Shown in pieces: positions 24,850-26,760 of a stretch of 26,760 nucleotides of DNA. The notes beneath the pieces were generated by a model. The model was given only the letters and a program-made list of their open reading frames with translations, made no database searches and was not told the origin of the DNA. Each line of letters opens with the position of its first letter. Positions within the stretch are counted from its first letter, which is position 1. A program made the position numbers and the translations under genes. Origin of the DNA: JAWWPY01 sp033854735. Lineage in GTDB: Bacteria; Actinomycetota; Actinomycetes; Streptosporangiales; Streptosporangiaceae. The DNA is taken from positions 1 through 26,760 of the forward strand of contig JAWWPY010000569.1 of the NCBI GenBank assembly GCA_033854735.1, in the 5' to 3' direction.

Positions 24850-26355
24850 GTGCCCGATCAGGCGCCAGACCAGCAGGCCCGCGAGTTCGCAGCGGCGTTC
24901 CGCGGTTTCCTGGACTGGGTCCATTCGGCTGCGGCCGGCGCCGGTGAAGGCGATGAGGTTTCGGCGCTGGTGCGCGATTTCCTGGAGCCTGGTGGCGCGG
25001 ACCATTCCGTGGTGACGCGTGAGCTGCCCCCGTTCGAGCACGTCAACCTGCAGACTGCCGTGGACGCGTGGTCAGCGCGGGCAGGACGCACGGTCGAGGT
25101 TCGCGGCGTCGCCCTGCCGCCGCACTACGGGGGCCTGACGCTGCAGCAGCTGGTCGGAGGTGAGGCGCTGCCACCGCTGCGGCTGACGGCACCGGCACTG
25201 GCCGACCTGCCAAACGGGCCAGGGACGACCCTGGGGTGCTTGCGCCTGGCCCTCCTGCTGGTCACTGATCAGGACGGCCGTTATGTCGTGATGATCCAGG
25301 CCCCGAACGAGAATGAGCCAAGCCTGCAGGTTGAGGTGGCCGGACTGCCGGTCGAGCTGGCCCAGCGCCTGCTCGCCGAGCTGGACCGGCTGCGCGGCGA
25401 ACTTAACGTCTACCGCGGCCACCTGCTCGAGGTGTCGCTGGATCCGATGGGGGGTGTCAGGCTCACCTTCGCCGGCCCGCCCAGCATCGGGCGCGATGAT
25501 GTCGTGCTGCCCGCGACCGTGCTGGCGCGGGTCGAGCGGCATGCCCTCGGGGTAGCCGACCACCGGGAGGCGCTGCTGGCCGTCGGACAGCACCTCAAGC
25601 GCGGCCTGCTGCTGTACGGCCCGCCCGGAACCGGTAAAACGCACACCACGCGCTACCTGCTGGGCCAGATGAGCGGCTACACGCGCCTGGTCCTTACCGG
25701 CCGCTCCCTGGTCGCCGTGGGCGCGGTCACCGATCTGGCTCGCGCCCTGCTGCCGGCCGTCGTCGTGCTCGAGGACGTTGACCTGGTCGCCGAGGAGCGC
25801 TCGCTCGGCCCGGCGTCAAGCCCGGTCCTGTTTGACCTGCTCGACGCCATGGACGGGGCAGCCCCGGACGCCGACCTGCTGTTCCTGCTGACCACCAACC
25901 GCGCCGACCTGCTGGAGCCCGCCCTGGCCGCGCGGCCGGGGCGGGTTGACGTCGCAGTCGAGATCGCCCTGCCGGACGCCCCGGCCCGGGAACGTCTGCT
26001 GACGCTCTACGGCCAGAACGTGCCCATGGCGCTGACAGACGAGGATGTGGACCTCGCCGTCGAGCGCACCGAGGGCACCACGGCGTCTTTCCTCAAGGAG
26101 CTGATCCGGCGCAGCGTGCTGGAGTCACTGCACGAAGACCCGGTCCTCAGCGCCGTCACCGGAGCTCAGCTGGCCCGTGCGCTCGACGACCTGCTCGACG
26201 CGGCGCAGGCGGTGACTCGCACCCTGCTCGGGGTGGGCGTCGACCCTGCCGACCTGCCGGTCGGCGGCGCACTGTCACCGGGCCCGGGCCGTGGTGCCTG
26301 GATGGGCTTCAGCCGCCGGAGAATGCCGCGGCACTTCGGCCAGTACGGCGGCTGA
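24850..26355 (+). CDS. AAA+ ATPase of the CDC48/FtsH-like classical clade
   Basis: 501 residues from GTG 24850, preceded by GGAGGT with 7-base spacing. The C-terminal half is a complete AAA+ module: Walker A GPPGTGKT (257-264, K263), Walker B VVVLEDVD (E308, D309, with the usual DE order altered), sensor 1 LLTTNRAD (N350), and arginine fingers R362 and R365 in AARPGRVD. This is the classical clade that remodels proteins as hexamers. The N-terminal 230 residues form an adaptor-like domain of alpha and beta segments with no motif I recognise; substrate choice probably depends on it. The Gly/Arg-rich tail after residue 470 looks disordered. There is no protease domain and no membrane helix. A strong hairpin follows the gene. 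Confidence 0.92.
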   Translation: MPDQAPDQQAREFAAAFRGFLDWVHSAAAGAGEGDEVSALVRDFLEPGGADHSVVTRELPPFEHVNLQTAVDAWSARAGRTVEVRGVALPPHYGGLTLQQLVGGEALPPLRLTAPALADLPNGPGTTLGCLRLALLLVTDQDGRYVVMIQAPNENEPSLQVEVAGLPVELAQRLLAELDRLRGELNVYRGHLLEVSLDPMGGVRLTFAGPPSIGRDDVVLPATVLARVERHALGVADHREALLAVGQHLKRGLLLYGPPGTGKTHTTRYLLGQMSGYTRLVLTGRSLVAVGAVTDLARALLPAVVVLEDVDLVAEERSLGPASSPVLFDLLDAMDGAAPDADLLFLLTTNRADLLEPALAARPGRVDVAVEIALPDAPARERLLTLYGQNVPMALTDEDVDLAVERTEGTTASFLKELIRRSVLESLHEDPVLSAVTGAQLARALDDLLDAAQAVTRTLLGVGVDPADLPVGGALSPGPGRGAWMGFSRRRMPRHFGQYGG

Positions 26356-26428
26356 GCCCCACGACGCACGATGGTGGACCGGATACGCGTTCCCGGGCCG
26401 CCCGTGACCAGCCCAGGTGCAGCGTCAG

Positions 26429-26467
26429 GGATCCTCCGCTAACGTTGCACGTACTAGCGGAGGATCC
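26429..26467 (+). terminator. Perfect 13-bp stem hairpin after the AAA+ ATPase
   Basis: GGATCCTCCGCTA (26429-26441) and its exact reverse complement (26455-26467) enclose a 13-base loop, 74 bp after the stop codon. There is no T-run. It separates the ATPase gene from the kinase gene that follows. Confidence 0.75.
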
Positions 26468-26570
26468 GGCTGTGCCGGGGTGCGGCAGATGTGGGTCAGG
26501 TGACGCCGAACGGCATGCACATGTTCATGATCGCCGTCTGACAGCCGTAACCTCAGGGGGAAACGGGGCC

Positions 26571-26760
26571 GTGGTGAGCGACGAGGTGCCCGGGAATGCT
26601 GGCGGGTTCCTATCGGAGGTGGTGACCGGCTTCGGGGCGGGCTCGCAGATCGCCGGGTACCGGCTGGAGGAGCAGGTCGGCCGGGGCGGGATGGCCGTGG
26701 TGTTCCGGGCCCGTGATGAGCGGCTGGGGCGGCTGGTGGCGCTGAAGATCCTGGCGCCTG
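26571..26760 (+). CDS. Partial Hanks-type Ser/Thr protein kinase (runs off right edge)
   Basis: The frame is open from tandem GTG codons at 26571 and 26574 to the window edge, giving 63 residues. After about 27 variable residues the kinase domain begins: IAGYRLEEQVGRGGMAVVFRA carries the glycine-rich loop (G37, G39, G40) and LVALKIL supplies the ATP-binding Lys K59. This opening is the standard one for actinobacterial Pkn kinases, which usually continue to about 500-700 residues with a membrane helix and an extracellular sensor; that part is outside the window. GGGGGA lies about 9 bases upstream. The gap from the ATPase terminator is short, and nothing else is visible in it. Confidence 0.88.
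   Translation, partial: MVSDEVPGNAGGFLSEVVTGFGAGSQIAGYRLEEQVGRGGMAVVFRARDERLGRLVALKILAP

Overview
The window is very GC-rich, uses GTG starts freely, and carries families typical of actinomycetes: XRE regulators with a long helical C-terminus, DUF5996, a Hanks-type Ser/Thr kinase and a UvrA paralogue. It most likely comes from the chromosome of a filamentous or related high-GC actinobacterium. I see no rRNA, tRNA or CRISPR array.

Layout, left to right. (1) A left-edge membrane protein runs leftwards, divergent from a small secreted lectin-like protein. The secreted gene's promoter carries four direct heptamers at exact 11-bp pitch. (2) A VOC-fold protein is followed by metH, whose leader looks like an S-adenosylhomocysteine (SAH) riboswitch with a hairpin that can hide the Shine-Dalgarno sequence. 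(3) A translationally coupled pair on the minus strand encodes a small acidic protein and an AbiEii-type nucleotidyltransferase. (4) A plus-strand signalling block (7088-11696) holds a kinase-receiver hybrid, a PAS histidine kinase overlapping a single-domain response regulator, and a receiver-kinase hybrid. It runs 15 bp later into a UvrA paralogue that lacks the UvrB-binding region. (5) An aldo/keto reductase gene converges on it. Its divergent TetR neighbour survives only as an N-terminal stub beside an intact-looking operator. (6) An alpha/beta hydrolase and an XRE regulator follow.

(7) About 1 kb without an intact gene (17887-18913) is the most unusual part. It holds an HxlR-type pseudogene, a 28-bp sequence closely resembling a XerCD dif site, transposon-end-like repeat arrays on both sides of it, and a shattered Mu/TniA/TnsB-like transposase. 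(8) Next come an aminoglycoside-phosphotransferase-like protein with an overlapping membrane protein, a P-loop kinase, an Imm5-like putative immunity protein, a DUF5996 protein, a tyrosine-recombinase-like protein without a visible catalytic tyrosine, an unrecognised 199-aa protein divergent from an AAA+ ATPase, and the start of a Ser/Thr kinase at the right edge.

The best-supported regulatory unit is riboswitch-metH: SAH, the product of methyl transfer from SAM, would raise synthesis of the enzyme that re-methylates homocysteine. The signalling block could form a multistep phosphorelay, but its signal and output are not visible here. The dif-like site suggests the window may lie at a replication terminus, or carries a mobile element that exploits Xer recombination.
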